From a virus, in IMG/VR virus record IMGVR_UViG_3300030333_003144, positions 1 to 40,697 of that record: DNA of 40,697 nucleotides; one strand, 5' to 3'. The notes beneath the pieces were generated by a model. It was not told the origin of the DNA. It saw only the letters and a program-made list of their open reading frames with translations, and made no database searches. The position numbers and the translations under genes are program-made. Shown here one piece after another: positions 5,807 to 15,000 of the stretch (positions within the stretch are counted from its first letter, which is position 1; every line of letters begins with the position of its first letter).

Positions 5807-5870
5807 AGGTAAAGGTGGATATAGCGGTATGGGCAAGAAGTCCAAAAGGAAGCCTAAGAAGAAGAAGTGA
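5799..5870 (+). CDS. 23-residue lysine-rich peptide
   Basis: An ATG inside the last codons of the small terminase opens a 23-codon frame (MPKGKGGYSGMGKKSK...). It ends in TGA at 5868-5870, overlapping the GTG start of the large terminase (GTGA). Nearly half of the residues are Lys or Arg. Similar tiny MP-G-K-G peptides are seen near terminase or structural genes in some marine phages, from general knowledge. It may mainly couple translation of the terminase genes, and the peptide itself could bind DNA. Real translation is not proven. Confidence 0.5.
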   Translation: MPKGKGGYSGMGKKSKRKPKKKK

Positions 5871-6754
5871 GTCGTATCACTGAGCTTCGTCAGGAAGCTG
5901 AATGGAGAAACTGTGTCAAGGATGAGATCTATTTTCTTGAAAATTATTGGAGCATTGCTCATCCTGCTCATGGTCGCATACTTTTTGGATTACGTGATGC
6001 ACAGAGAGAAGCGTTAGAACGCTGGGATGATAATAGGTATTCGCTTACATTGAAAGCTAGGCAGATTGGGTGGACTACTTTGGTAGCTGCGCATCAGTTT
6101 TGGTTAGCTTTTTTTCATGAAGACCAGAATATCATTGATCTTTCTAGGACAGAGCGTGAGGCTGTGTTGTTGTTGCGGAAAACAAAGTATGGTTTTAAGC
6201 ATTTGCCTAAGTGGATGATTGAGCGTGGTCCTAAGTCGGAAGTTGAGCATCAGCAACGCATGGCGTTTAGTAATGGTTCTCAGATTACTTCTATGCCTTC
6301 GGCATCTGATCCTGCCCGTGGCGAATCAGCTACGCTGATAGTTGTGGATGAGTGGGCGTTTTTACCTAATCCTGAAGAAGCGTGGGCTTCTATTGAACCT
6401 GTGGCTGACGTAGGCGGACGTATAATTGGTTTATCTACAGCAAATGGGTCTGGTAACTTTTTTCACAATCTGTGGAATGGTGCTGTGACTGGTAATAACA
6501 ATTTTGATCCGATGTTTTTTCCTTGGTCAGCATCGGAGGATAGGGATGGCTCATGGTATGAGGCGAAAAAAGCGGCGATGTTGCCTTGGCAGCTCGCACA
6601 GGAATATCCAACTTCCCCTGAAGAGGCATTCGTTCGTTCTGGTAATCCTGTATTTGATCTTGACGTGTTGGATGCTTTGCAGTTCAATGTTAGATCTGGT
6701 GAGAAGGGTTATATGCACGAACCGCAGACAAGGGTAGTGGAGTTTAGAAGATGA
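5867..6754 (+). CDS. Terminase large subunit, ATPase part (split gene)
   Basis: This 295-residue protein is the packaging motor ATPase. A Walker A-type site is seen at residues 63-71 (KARQIGWTT). Walker B with catalytic Glu lies at 156-162 (TLIVVDE), and a coupling motif at about 188-196 (GLSTANGSG). The segment near the C-terminus (EYPTSPEEAFVRSG) is typical of the hinge before the nuclease domain. The protein ends there: the nuclease domain is a separate downstream gene overlapping by 4 bases. The start is GTG, overlapping the stop of the 23-residue peptide. In most phages both domains form one chain of about 450-600 residues; the two here add up to 518. Confidence 0.85.
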   Translation: MSRITELRQEAEWRNCVKDEIYFLENYWSIAHPAHGRILFGLRDAQREALERWDDNRYSLTLKARQIGWTTLVAAHQFWLAFFHEDQNIIDLSRTEREAVLLLRKTKYGFKHLPKWMIERGPKSEVEHQQRMAFSNGSQITSMPSASDPARGESATLIVVDEWAFLPNPEEAWASIEPVADVGGRIIGLSTANGSGNFFHNLWNGAVTGNNNFDPMFFPWSASEDRDGSWYEAKKAAMLPWQLAQEYPTSPEEAFVRSGNPVFDLDVLDALQFNVRSGEKGYMHEPQTRVVEFRR

Positions 6755-7422
6755 ATTTGACAGTTTGGCAAAGACCTACACGGTTTAGTGGTTATGTTAT
6801 GGGTGTAGATACTGCTGAAGGGCTTGGACATGGTGATTTTTCATGTGTTCAGGTGTTAGATGTGAAAACTGGGGAGCAAGTAGCTGTTTGGCATGGCAGA
6901 ATACCTCCAGATGAGTTAGCTACTGAAGTTTTTAGGCTTGGTTTGTGGTATGGCGATGCTTTGTGCTGTGTGGAAGCTAACAATCATGGTCTTACTACGA
7001 TTACTCAGCTTAGGCAGCTTGGGTATCCTAATTTGTTTAGGAAGAGGTCGTTGAATCAGGTTGATCAAAGGGTGTCTCAAGAGTATGGCTGGAAGACAAC
7101 TAAGACTTCAAAGCCTTTGATGATAGATGATTTGGGTATGGCGTTAAAGAACTACGAGTTGAAGCTGTATTGTGAGCATACATTGGCTGAATTGCGCACA
7201 TTTACTAGGAATGAGCGTGGGCAAATGTCAGGATCGCCTTTTGATGACCGTGTGATGGCGTTAGCGTTAGCGAATCAGATGAGAAAATATGCGTATGTTC
7301 CTGAGTATCGTGAAGAAGTTGATGATACATTTACTTTTGATTGGTGGGTTAGGCAAATACCTACTTACCAAGATTCCAGTCCAAATGTTATAGGAAAACA
7401 TTTGGGTCGTGGGACAGCGTAA
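6751..7422 (+). CDS. Terminase large subunit, nuclease part (split gene)
   Basis: This 223-residue protein matches the RNase H-like nuclease domain that cuts concatemeric DNA during packaging. Three acidic residues are placed as expected: D20 (MGVDTAEG), E75 (VEANNHG) and D165 or D166 (SPFDDRVMALA). The ATG overlaps the ATPase stop (ATGA), and GGAG lies 8 bases before it, so it has its own ribosome binding site. The sequence on either side of the break reads as one normal large terminase. The two chains probably assemble into one motor. A programmed -1 frameshift making some fused product is an alternative. Confidence 0.85.
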   Translation: MNLTVWQRPTRFSGYVMGVDTAEGLGHGDFSCVQVLDVKTGEQVAVWHGRIPPDELATEVFRLGLWYGDALCCVEANNHGLTTITQLRQLGYPNLFRKRSLNQVDQRVSQEYGWKTTKTSKPLMIDDLGMALKNYELKLYCEHTLAELRTFTRNERGQMSGSPFDDRVMALALANQMRKYAYVPEYREEVDDTFTFDWWVRQIPTYQDSSPNVIGKHLGRGTA

Positions 7423-7456
7423 TCTAATACTAGGATATTTAATTTAAGGAGTCCTT

Positions 7457-7717
7457 ATGGCACATAATGCCAAATACAATGAAGTAGGAGCTGGAGCAAA
7501 GCCTGCATTAGGCAATACCTCTATGCTTTACAATGGTCCTGCTCGCCCTGCGAGTGGACGAGGCGCTGGTCAATCCGCACATAAAAACATTGAGGCTGCA
7601 GGTAGCGGTGTCATGCAAGGCGGAAACCAAAAGACACCTCGTGTAACACCTAAGAACCAGCATGGTCTTGGCGGTAAAGTAGAACCTTCTGCTAAACAAC
7701 CAAGCGGAGCTGTATAG
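7457..7717 (+). CDS. Small Gly/Ala/Asn-rich protein, unknown
   Basis: This 86-residue protein lies between terminase and portal and follows a clear AAGGAG ribosome binding site. It is low in complexity, basic and probably disordered (segments such as GPARPASGRGAGQS and GGNQKTPRVTPKNQHG). It has no cysteine or membrane segment. It could be a minor head protein, but nothing specific supports this. Confidence 0.65.
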   Translation: MAHNAKYNEVGAGAKPALGNTSMLYNGPARPASGRGAGQSAHKNIEAAGSGVMQGGNQKTPRVTPKNQHGLGGKVEPSAKQPSGAV

Positions 7718-7722
7718 TTTAA

Positions 7723-7992
7723 ATGGCAAATTTGCCACACGATGCAACCTTTGAGGAATACTGCGAAGATAAGAGACTACGGGATCCCGATATCTCTATG
7801 GAGTCACTCAAAGAAGGTTGGGCTTTTCGTGAAAAAACTTTAAGCTTACAAATGTACTCATTTGAGGGGCAGCGTTCTATTCTTCCTAAAGAAGAACAAG
7901 ATATGACACTCAAAGAGCGTGAAAATAAGATAATATCTGATGCTAAGGCACAAGGTAGAGATCCAGTACCAGTAGGAAACCGTTGGGTATAA
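7723..7992 (+). CDS. Small hypothetical protein upstream of portal
   Basis: This 89-residue charged, helical protein (ATFEEYCEDKRLRDPDISMESLKEGW...) is not recognised. It starts five bases after the preceding stop and ends two bases before the portal start, so it is in the packaging operon. The N-terminal part could be a short helical domain resembling a small DNA-binding fold, but no motif is clear. Confidence 0.65.
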   Translation: MANLPHDATFEEYCEDKRLRDPDISMESLKEGWAFREKTLSLQMYSFEGQRSILPKEEQDMTLKERENKIISDAKAQGRDPVPVGNRWV

Positions 7993-7993
7993 C

Positions 7994-9874
7994 ATGGCGT
8001 ACAAAGCAGATGAATACGATAGAGTAAAAACACGCTTACGTCTTGCCCAAAAATGGCGAACTGATGAGGGGTTTGACGCTAAATGGCGTAGAATGATAGA
8101 CCTTTATCGTGGGAAAACCTATTGGGATAACCACCAGTTTGGAGTTACAAGTGATCGCATATCTGTTAATCTTGCTTTCAGCACTGTTAATGTTATCGCT
8201 CCTTCAGTAGCTGTAAATCATCCTAAGATAACTGTTTCAGCTACTAAAGAAAGTGACGAAGACCGAGCTATCTTTGTGGAGCAGGTAATTAATTATCTTT
8301 GGCGACATCACGATTACCGTAAGCCTTTTCGCCGCATGGTTAAAGATTTTTTGATTGTTGGGCATGGTTGGCTAAAGGTTGGTTGGAAATACACTGAAGA
8401 AGAGCGCAATCTTTCTCCTGAGGAAATGGACGAAGAGTACACTCGTTCTCGTGCGGAGGTTCAACAGTTTGCGTTAGATAATCCAGACGCAGAAAATCTT
8501 CCTACAGATGACGAGATTTTTAATTCTTTGCCGACTACGACTATGGCTGTTTTGGAGGACCAGCCTTTTGTTGAGCGTATTTCGCCGTTTGACATGTTTG
8601 TTGATCCTGAAGCTACGTGCATAGAGGATGCAAAGTGGATAGCTCAAAGAATTGTGCGTTCAGTCGCAGAAGTCAAAAAAGACAAAAGATTTAAAGCCTC
8701 AGCTCGTAGAAAAGTTGAAGCAGATAGTGGCGTTAAGTCACGTTGGGATAATGATGATGAGCGGGACCAGTATTCAGATCTTGTGGACCGTGTAACATTA
8801 TACGAATATTACGATTTAGAAAATAACACAATTTCAGTTTGCACTGATACTGGTGATGAGTATTTATTGGACCCTACTCCAATGCCTTACGCATTTGGGC
8901 ATCCATTTGTAATGCTACGCAATTACGACATCCCAGATAATTTCTATCCTATGAGCGATCTTGAAGCGATAGAATCTCTTCAAGAAGAATTAAATAAAAC
9001 CCGTACTCAAATGGTTAATCACCGCAAACGTTACGCAAGGAAATACTTGTATCATGAACGTTCTTTTGGACCTGAAGGCAGGGAAGCTTTAGAATCTGAT
9101 GAAGATGGACGGTTTGTTCCTGTAGTAGACGAAAACAGGAATCTTGGTGACGTTGTAGTTCCTTTGGCGCAAGTTCCACTTGCTCCAGAAATGTATAACC
9201 ATTCAAGTATTATTGAAAACGATATAAACACTGTAAGCGGGGTATCTGAGTACGCCCGTGGGCAAATGCCTGAAATTAGGCGTACAGCTACAGAAGCAAG
9301 CATTATTGCTGATGCGGGTAACGCTAGAGCAGCAGATAAGCTCGCAATGGTTGAATTAAACATTGCAGAAGTTGCTCGTTTGATCATGCAACTAATGCAA
9401 CAATACATGACTCGTCCTCAAATGGTCAGAGTTACAGGTAAAGACGATGAAAAGTACTATATTGCTTATTCAAGAGAAGATATTATAGGGGAATATGACT
9501 ATGTTGTAGAGGGAGGATCTACCCAACCTCACAACGAAACAGCTAGAAGGCAAACAGCAATTTCATTGATGAATGCTGTTGCTCCTCTTGTTGGGACTGT
9601 AGTTGATCCTATGGAATTGGCTAGATACGTACTTCAGTACGGATTTGGTATTAAAAATCCTGAAAAGTTCATGGTTCAGCAGCAACCTGCTGGACCTGAG
9701 AATACTGCCACCGCTCCCGAAGGCGGCGTACCCCCACCATCAATAGCTGGTGGAATGGGCGGTCCGCCTGCCGCAGGTGCTGGTGGTGGTGCTTTTGAAG
9801 CTACTGGAGGTGTTCCACCAGAGCTTTTAACGCAATTGCAAAACCAAATGGGTATGGAATTGCCTAATATGTAA
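7994..9874 (+). CDS. Portal protein
   Basis: This 626-residue protein forms the dodecameric ring through which DNA enters and leaves the head. Recognition rests on length, position between terminase and scaffold, and typical features. The N-terminal region is helical (KTRLRLAQKWRTDEGFDAKW). The VNLAFSTVNVIAPSVAVNHP segment before the wing resembles podovirus-type portals. The body is long and acidic, with the motif LIVGHGWLKVGW and a stem/crown region (ANVEL-type helices, residues about 400-480). The C-terminal tail is Gly/Pro/Ala-rich (residues about 565-610) and probably flexible. Confidence 0.85.
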   Translation: MAYKADEYDRVKTRLRLAQKWRTDEGFDAKWRRMIDLYRGKTYWDNHQFGVTSDRISVNLAFSTVNVIAPSVAVNHPKITVSATKESDEDRAIFVEQVINYLWRHHDYRKPFRRMVKDFLIVGHGWLKVGWKYTEEERNLSPEEMDEEYTRSRAEVQQFALDNPDAENLPTDDEIFNSLPTTTMAVLEDQPFVERISPFDMFVDPEATCIEDAKWIAQRIVRSVAEVKKDKRFKASARRKVEADSGVKSRWDNDDERDQYSDLVDRVTLYEYYDLENNTISVCTDTGDEYLLDPTPMPYAFGHPFVMLRNYDIPDNFYPMSDLEAIESLQEELNKTRTQMVNHRKRYARKYLYHERSFGPEGREALESDEDGRFVPVVDENRNLGDVVVPLAQVPLAPEMYNHSSIIENDINTVSGVSEYARGQMPEIRRTATEASIIADAGNARAADKLAMVELNIAEVARLIMQLMQQYMTRPQMVRVTGKDDEKYYIAYSREDIIGEYDYVVEGGSTQPHNETARRQTAISLMNAVAPLVGTVVDPMELARYVLQYGFGIKNPEKFMVQQQPAGPENTATAPEGGVPPPSIAGGMGGPPAAGAGGGAFEATGGVPPELLTQLQNQMGMELPNM

Positions 9875-9920
9875 TGGGACACATTTTTATTAACTATAGG
9901 AACAACCGAAAGGATTCCAC

Positions 9921-10598
9921 ATGATTGAGACAACGGAACTGGACTCCAGCACTCCTGAAGGATCAAGTCACACTGTTAAAATAGACGGTGTGGAACAACA
10001 AGTTTCCATTGAGGAACTTAAAAATGGATACCAACGTCAAGCTGATTACACACGTAAGACGCAAGAATTGGCATCCGAGCGTGAGAGATTGGCTCAAGCA
10101 GAGGCAATTGTTCAGGCGTTAGAGACTGACCCCCAAGGAGCTATTAATGCTCTGGGAAACGCATTTGGGGTATCTCTGGGCAACCAAAACACTGAAACCG
10201 AAGATGAGTTTGAAGATTTGGACCCCGATGAAGTACGACTGAGAAAATTAGAATCTGCCATTGAAGAACAAAATCGGGCGCAGAGACAACAAAATATGCA
10301 ACGTGAAATAGCGCAATTAGGCGAAGAGTATGGAGTTGAAATAGATCAACAAAAACTTTTTGCTCATGCTATTAAGAACAATATCTCTAGTTTACGGGCG
10401 GCTTACAAAGACATGACTTATGATGAAATGATCGGAAAGACGCAAACAGCCGTAACAAATGAGGAAATTGTTCAAGAAAAGCGTGATGCTCAAATTATAG
10501 ATTCTTCAGTAGGAACTCCTGCTGGGAATATTGATAAGGCAGTTACTGCGGTTAATTCAATACGTGAAGCATACGAGTTGGCTATACAAGACAATTAA
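9921..10598 (+). CDS. Capsid scaffolding protein
   Basis: This 225-residue acidic protein begins with a short conserved-looking segment (VKIDGVEQQVSIEELKNGY, then QRQADYTRKTQELA). A long helical coiled-coil region (residues about 40-130) and a helical C-terminus follow. This pattern is common in phage scaffolds, which guide assembly of the coat and are later lost. Position between portal and major capsid genes supports the call. No protease motif is visible, so the scaffold is probably expelled rather than cut by a phage protease. The start follows an AAGGA site. Confidence 0.75.
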   Translation: MIETTELDSSTPEGSSHTVKIDGVEQQVSIEELKNGYQRQADYTRKTQELASERERLAQAEAIVQALETDPQGAINALGNAFGVSLGNQNTETEDEFEDLDPDEVRLRKLESAIEEQNRAQRQQNMQREIAQLGEEYGVEIDQQKLFAHAIKNNISSLRAAYKDMTYDEMIGKTQTAVTNEEIVQEKRDAQIIDSSVGTPAGNIDKAVTAVNSIREAYELAIQDN

Positions 10599-10625
10599 TC
10601 ATTTAACAATTAAGGATATAGAAAT

Positions 10626-11582
10626 ATGACTGCTGGAAATACAGCTTTTGATCAGATTCTTTCAACGACTCTGAAAAACTATGTTCCCAAATTGACGGAC
10701 AACATTTTCTCTGCACGTCCATTGTTCTACGCATTAACGAATGGTCAAACCGTTCGGCGTGTAAGTGGCGGTGCAAAGATCGTTGTTCCCATCATTTATG
10801 GGAAAAACACAACCGCTGCTTCATACAGTGGTGCTGACACTATTAGCATTGACGCTCAGGACGGTATCACCGCTGCTGAGTACGACTGGAAACAGTATGC
10901 TGTGTCTATCACCATCACAGGTATAGAAGAAGCTAAAAACAATGGCGAAGCTGCGATCATTGACCTCCTAGAGGGCAAGATCATGCAAGCCGAAGAAACT
11001 GTTATTGAAAACATGAACACCATGTTTTACTCAAACGGTGCAGGCAAAGACTGGCTAGGGCTTGATGCTATAGTCGGTACAAGCAATGACGGAGCCAGTG
11101 GTGCTCAGATTGGTGGCATTGATGCTTCTGATTCTGACAACTCATGGTGGAGATCTTCAGCTACTAACGTAGGTGGAGCGCTTACACTTGCGGCAATGTC
11201 CACAATGTACAATAACGTTTCAGTTGGTAACGACCAACCTACTATGATTATCAGCGATCAGGATGAGTACGAGAAGTACGAATCTCTTCTACAACCACAG
11301 CTTCGGTACACCGATGCAACAGTTGCAGATGCAGGGTTCCAAAACCTTCTCTTCAAAGGTGCTCCATGTACCTATGATGGTGACTCAAACCTTGATGGTA
11401 AAATGTACTTCCTAAATACGAAGTACATCCGTTTAGTTGCGCACAGCGATGTTTGGTTCAAGCCAACACCGTTTGTACGTCCAACTAACCAAGATGCACG
11501 CTATGCGCAAATCTTGTGTTACGGTAACCTCACAACTAGCAACAGAGCACGACAAGGTGTTCTTGTTGGTTTGACTGACTAA
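10626..11582 (+). CDS. Major capsid protein
   Basis: This 318-residue protein follows the scaffold gene and is followed by a strong hairpin, as is common for highly expressed capsid genes. The N-terminal part (FDQILSTTLKNYVPKLTDNIF, in two overlapping helices) and the segment GGAKIVVPIIYG fit the N-arm and E-loop of HK97-fold coat proteins. A long helix follows (EAKNNGEAAIIDLLEGKIMQ). The C-terminal part (residues about 200-310) contains the beta-rich segment with FKPTPFVRPTNQDARYAQ. Family assignment rests on these features and context; no alignment was possible. Confidence 0.85.
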   Translation: MTAGNTAFDQILSTTLKNYVPKLTDNIFSARPLFYALTNGQTVRRVSGGAKIVVPIIYGKNTTAASYSGADTISIDAQDGITAAEYDWKQYAVSITITGIEEAKNNGEAAIIDLLEGKIMQAEETVIENMNTMFYSNGAGKDWLGLDAIVGTSNDGASGAQIGGIDASDSDNSWWRSSATNVGGALTLAAMSTMYNNVSVGNDQPTMIISDQDEYEKYESLLQPQLRYTDATVADAGFQNLLFKGAPCTYDGDSNLDGKMYFLNTKYIRLVAHSDVWFKPTPFVRPTNQDARYAQILCYGNLTTSNRARQGVLVGLTD

Positions 11583-11593
11583 TAAATCCGATT

Positions 11594-11620
11594 GGTGGGG
11601 AGGCAGGTAGCCTCCCCACT
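11594..11620. terminator. Hairpin after the major capsid gene
   Basis: GTGGGGAGGC (11595-11604) pairs perfectly with GCCTCCCCAC (11610-11619) around a 5-base loop, with one further weak pair. It lies 12 bases after the capsid stop. No U tract follows. It probably ends part of the transcripts or protects the capsid mRNA end, which would raise capsid expression over downstream genes. Confidence 0.7.
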
Positions 11621-11637
11621 AGTCAGATCGGAGCATG

Positions 11638-11904
11638 ATGAGAGCAAACGCATTAGCCTATAACTCAAATGCAGTACCTGCTGGGCAAACTGGTAGACCA
11701 GTTGGTGGGGCAGCGCACGGCAAGTCTGGCAATATACGTCAAGTTGCTGGTGTTTCTGAGTTTGCTGAAATGCCTTTGGAGCCTGCTTCATGTTCAGGAA
11801 AAACTAAAGCTGGAAAAGATTGTAAAGCTCATCCAGTTAAGGGGACGCAATTGTGTGCAGGTCACACACAACAATTTGAAAAATTTTTAAATGAGGCTGA
11901 ATAA
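11638..11904 (+). CDS. Small protein with Cys3His zinc motif
   Basis: The N-terminal half of this 88-residue protein is Gly/Ala-rich and probably disordered. The C-terminal half has C52, C62, C73 and H76 in the pattern C..KT.AG..C.......G..LC..H, which matches small zinc-binding modules found in many phages (DUF5763-like, from memory). I preferred the second of two adjacent ATGs because the GGAG site is too close to the first. The stop overlaps the next start (TAATG). A structural role near the head-tail joint is possible from position only. Confidence 0.65.
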   Translation: MRANALAYNSNAVPAGQTGRPVGGAAHGKSGNIRQVAGVSEFAEMPLEPASCSGKTKAGKDCKAHPVKGTQLCAGHTQQFEKFLNEAE

Positions 11905-12629
11905 TGCCTGCAATGACTTTAGACGATATACGCAATCAGACTCGTGACGTAATAGATATTGATTCAAGCGATATTAGTGACACTGTACTTAATCGCATTA
12001 TAGGGCAAGGGTTTGACACTATTGCCTACAGTGAGAAACGGTGGGGGTTTTATGAGACAGAAACTACGTTTCAAACTGTTGCAGGAACATCAGATTATTC
12101 GTTAGATACAATTGGTGCTGGTGTTACGCAAGGTATACGTGATTTAATTTCTTTGAGGGACGATGACCATGTTATGACTTATGTTGGTCGTGACGAAGGT
12201 GATCGTGACAATCCTTTAAATGTTTCAACAAGTAGTGATCCTTGGGAATGGAGTTTTTGGAATGACACTATTAGGTTCTATCCCACTCCCGATTCGGTGG
12301 AGACTATTTATGTACGTTGTGTACGTTTTCCTACAGATTTTCCTAGTAGCGCAACGACTGCTGCAGGGAGTGAAACGCCTGATCTACCGAATCCATTTCA
12401 TCCTGTTTTAACAACGTATACTATTGCTAAAGCTTATTTGCAGCAAGAAGATCCTGTTATGGCAAATCAGTATATGCAGCAATATGCTATGGAGTTGGAT
12501 AATGTGGCTAGGCGTTATGCTGACACTCCTGCTCCTCAGCCAATGATTATGAACTCTAGATCTTCTACAAGGTATTTAATTGGGACTGGTCGTTTGCGTT
12601 ATGCCAGCACTGGTGGGGTTAGATGGTGA
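11904..12629 (+). CDS. Head-tail connector (adaptor) protein
   Basis: This 241-residue protein starts with a helical segment (MTLDDIRNQTRDVIDIDSSD) and then shows beta-rich parts. Similar proteins follow the capsid gene in podovirus-like phages and form the adaptor ring below the portal (tail tubular protein A type). Supporting motifs are the early LDDIRN...D...LN.II..GF...A segment, a FYPTP segment in the middle and helices near residues 165-205. The C-terminal tail is rich in Ser, Arg and Gly. The family call is by overall pattern and gene order. Confidence 0.7.
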   Translation: MPAMTLDDIRNQTRDVIDIDSSDISDTVLNRIIGQGFDTIAYSEKRWGFYETETTFQTVAGTSDYSLDTIGAGVTQGIRDLISLRDDDHVMTYVGRDEGDRDNPLNVSTSSDPWEWSFWNDTIRFYPTPDSVETIYVRCVRFPTDFPSSATTAAGSETPDLPNPFHPVLTTYTIAKAYLQQEDPVMANQYMQQYAMELDNVARRYADTPAPQPMIMNSRSSTRYLIGTGRLRYASTGGVRW

Positions 12630-12634
12630 TTTAG

Positions 12635-14245
12635 ATGGCTACTCGTGATTTCCAGCTTCAAATGTTGGAGTCTTTTTCTGGCGGTCTTAATTTTCGTGCT
12701 GACCAATTTGATTTAGCTGATGACGAATCGCCTGATTTGTTTAATGTTACTGTAGACCCTCGTGGGGGCGTACAGTTGCGCAACGGCGTTATTCGCCGTA
12801 ATGCAACTGCATTAAGTGCAGACATTAAAGGCATTTGGGGGTTCCATACTGATGGTGGCACTAACCGTATTATGGTTAATTACGGAACTAAAGTTGCTCA
12901 TTCGGCTTCAGGTAACTTTACTGATTTTACAAACATTACTCCCCGCACGGATGGCTCTAGGGTATATGGTATAACGTTTAATAACGTTACGTATGGAGTT
13001 TCTTATGACAAGGTTTCTTTTAAATGGGATGGAAGCACTGATGCGGATTTGGGCACAACGCTTGATGGTTCTGCAGGTCAGTTTCCACAAGCGCAATATG
13101 TTGCCCAATGGAATAACCATGTTTGGGTTGGTAACACGTATGAAGGGGGAGACACCAAGTATAGGTTAAGGTGGTCTAATCTTAACGATGCAGAGAAATG
13201 GACAGCGGCAGATTATGTTGATGTGGACAAGGGTGAAGCAGGGGATTATATTACTGGTATTGTTCCCAATGGTGACCGTTTGGTGGTTTTTAAATCTAAT
13301 TCTATTTACGCTGTTTATGGGTTTGATACAGACAGCTTCCAATTAGTTAATTTAACTAAAACTGTAGGTTCTATTCCTCTTTCTAGCCCTGTGGCTACTC
13401 CTTTTGGTGTGTTTTTCTGGCATGATCGTTCAGGGGTGCATTTGTTAGGGCAAAATGGAACCGCTTACGTTTTTGATAAGCTTCGCCCTGCAATAGATGA
13501 TGGGCGAATAACTTTTACTAATCCGCCACAATTAGCGTGGGCTAACGAAAAGCTTTATGTAACTGTGGATTGGACTTCAGGAGGCACGACTACTAGAAGA
13601 ACCTTTGTTTATGATCCTTCTTTGGGCAAAACGGGGGCTTGGATTATGACAGATATAGATGCTGGTCCGTTGTTTGCGTATCAACCGCCTAATACTGAGC
13701 ATTTGCTAGTTGGTGGTTGTGTGGCTAACACTGGGCGTTTAATTCATATTGATGACGATGATTCTAGGGTTTTTGACAAATATGCTACAAATGAAGAAAA
13801 TATTGCTTCGCATTTTGTTACTCCTTGGATTTCTACACGTAATCCTGTAGTTAAAAAACGCTGGGGTAAGCCCCAAATGGTGACTTTGGCTAAATCTTCG
13901 TTGCAAATGACAGTGGAAGTGTATAAAGATTACGATTTTGCTGATTATGCAAAGACTTTTCCTGTCAATATTACTGGTCGTACTAGCGCTTCGGTGTGGG
14001 ATACAGCTACTTGGCAACAACCTTCTGGAACCAACCCAAATACAGGGGCTGCTTTGGCAGAAGGTAGCGAAGGTGACGGTGTTTGGTCATCAGAGGACCA
14101 ATCTAAGGTGACAGATGTCAAAAGATTGCCTACTTTAGGGACAGCTAGGGCTATAAGTATGAAGATTATTGGACCCACAGCTACTAATTCCGATTGGCAG
14201 GTAAATGCGATAGGGTTTACGTATGTACCTAGAAGGATGAGATAA
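12635..14245 (+). CDS. Tail nozzle / beta-propeller-like protein (tubular B type)
   Basis: This 536-residue protein begins with a segment (SGGLNFRADQFDLADDESPD, then NVTVDPRGGVQLRNG) typical of nozzle proteins of short-tailed phages. Repeated Trp- and Gly-rich beta blades follow (for example YVAQWNNHVWVGNTY, then RLRWSNLNDAEKW). Such proteins form the tip of the short tail below the adaptor. It sits directly after the adaptor gene. The last bases of the stop overlap the next start. No enzymatic motif is visible. Confidence 0.75.
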   Translation: MATRDFQLQMLESFSGGLNFRADQFDLADDESPDLFNVTVDPRGGVQLRNGVIRRNATALSADIKGIWGFHTDGGTNRIMVNYGTKVAHSASGNFTDFTNITPRTDGSRVYGITFNNVTYGVSYDKVSFKWDGSTDADLGTTLDGSAGQFPQAQYVAQWNNHVWVGNTYEGGDTKYRLRWSNLNDAEKWTAADYVDVDKGEAGDYITGIVPNGDRLVVFKSNSIYAVYGFDTDSFQLVNLTKTVGSIPLSSPVATPFGVFFWHDRSGVHLLGQNGTAYVFDKLRPAIDDGRITFTNPPQLAWANEKLYVTVDWTSGGTTTRRTFVYDPSLGKTGAWIMTDIDAGPLFAYQPPNTEHLLVGGCVANTGRLIHIDDDDSRVFDKYATNEENIASHFVTPWISTRNPVVKKRWGKPQMVTLAKSSLQMTVEVYKDYDFADYAKTFPVNITGRTSASVWDTATWQQPSGTNPNTGAALAEGSEGDGVWSSEDQSKVTDVKRLPTLGTARAISMKIIGPTATNSDWQVNAIGFTYVPRRMR

Positions 14246-15000
14246 TGGCTTTAGGATCATTTACAAGTTTTACAGCAGGAACAACAATAGTTGCTTCCCA
14301 AATGAACGGCAATTTTGCCAATATAGTTAGCTGGTCAAGCGAATTAGCTCGCTTAGACGGCGCTGCTTTTACTGGCGCTTGCACATGGACAAATACCATA
14401 ACCGTAGGTTCCGATGGAACAGGTTATGATGTCAAGTTCTTTGGGGATACTGCAGGCGCTTACATGTTGTGGGATCAGTCAGTTGATGACTTAATTTTGG
14501 CTGGTGCTGCAAGAATAGTTATTCCTGACGGACAATTAGTGCTTGCTTCTACGGCTGTTACAGCTACTGCCGCAGAACTCAACATTATGGACGGAGTTAC
14601 GGCTAGCACAGGAGAAATTAACATACTTGATGGTGTTACAGCAACCGCTGCAGAGATTAACGTTTTGGACGGCGTAACAGGTGGAACTGTTACTGCCTCA
14701 AAAGCTGTAGTAGTTGATAGCAATTCAGATGTTACTGCGTTTAGAAACATTACAGCTACTGGAGATGTAACTGCAGTAAATGCTGTATTTAGTGGGGATA
14801 TAACCTGTCAAGATGCAATAACATTTGAAGGTTCTTCCGCTGACGATCACGAAACTACTATTACTGTAACCAATCCTACTGCTGATAGAACAGTTACTAT
14901 AGCTGACCAAGATTACACTCTTTTGAGAAATATATATGTACAAGCAGATGAGCCTTCGGGAGGCACTTACTTCACGGGCGATTTGTGGATTGATACGTAA
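14245..15000 (+). CDS. Tail fibre protein with DGVT repeats
   Basis: The N-terminal region of this 251-residue protein (GSFTSFTAGTTIVASQMN, then GNFANIV) is typical of fibre attachment parts. Residues about 106-145 contain three repeats of about 17 residues with the pattern AAEIN.LDGVT, a repeat common in marine phage fibres. The protein ends with a segment (DEPSGGTYFTGDLWIDT) seen at the end of many fibre proteins. It probably contributes to host recognition. Start and stop overlap neighbouring genes by one base. Confidence 0.7.
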   Translation: MALGSFTSFTAGTTIVASQMNGNFANIVSWSSELARLDGAAFTGACTWTNTITVGSDGTGYDVKFFGDTAGAYMLWDQSVDDLILAGAARIVIPDGQLVLASTAVTATAAELNIMDGVTASTGEINILDGVTATAAEINVLDGVTGGTVTASKAVVVDSNSDVTAFRNITATGDVTAVNAVFSGDITCQDAITFEGSSADDHETTITVTNPTADRTVTIADQDYTLLRNIYVQADEPSGGTYFTGDLWIDT

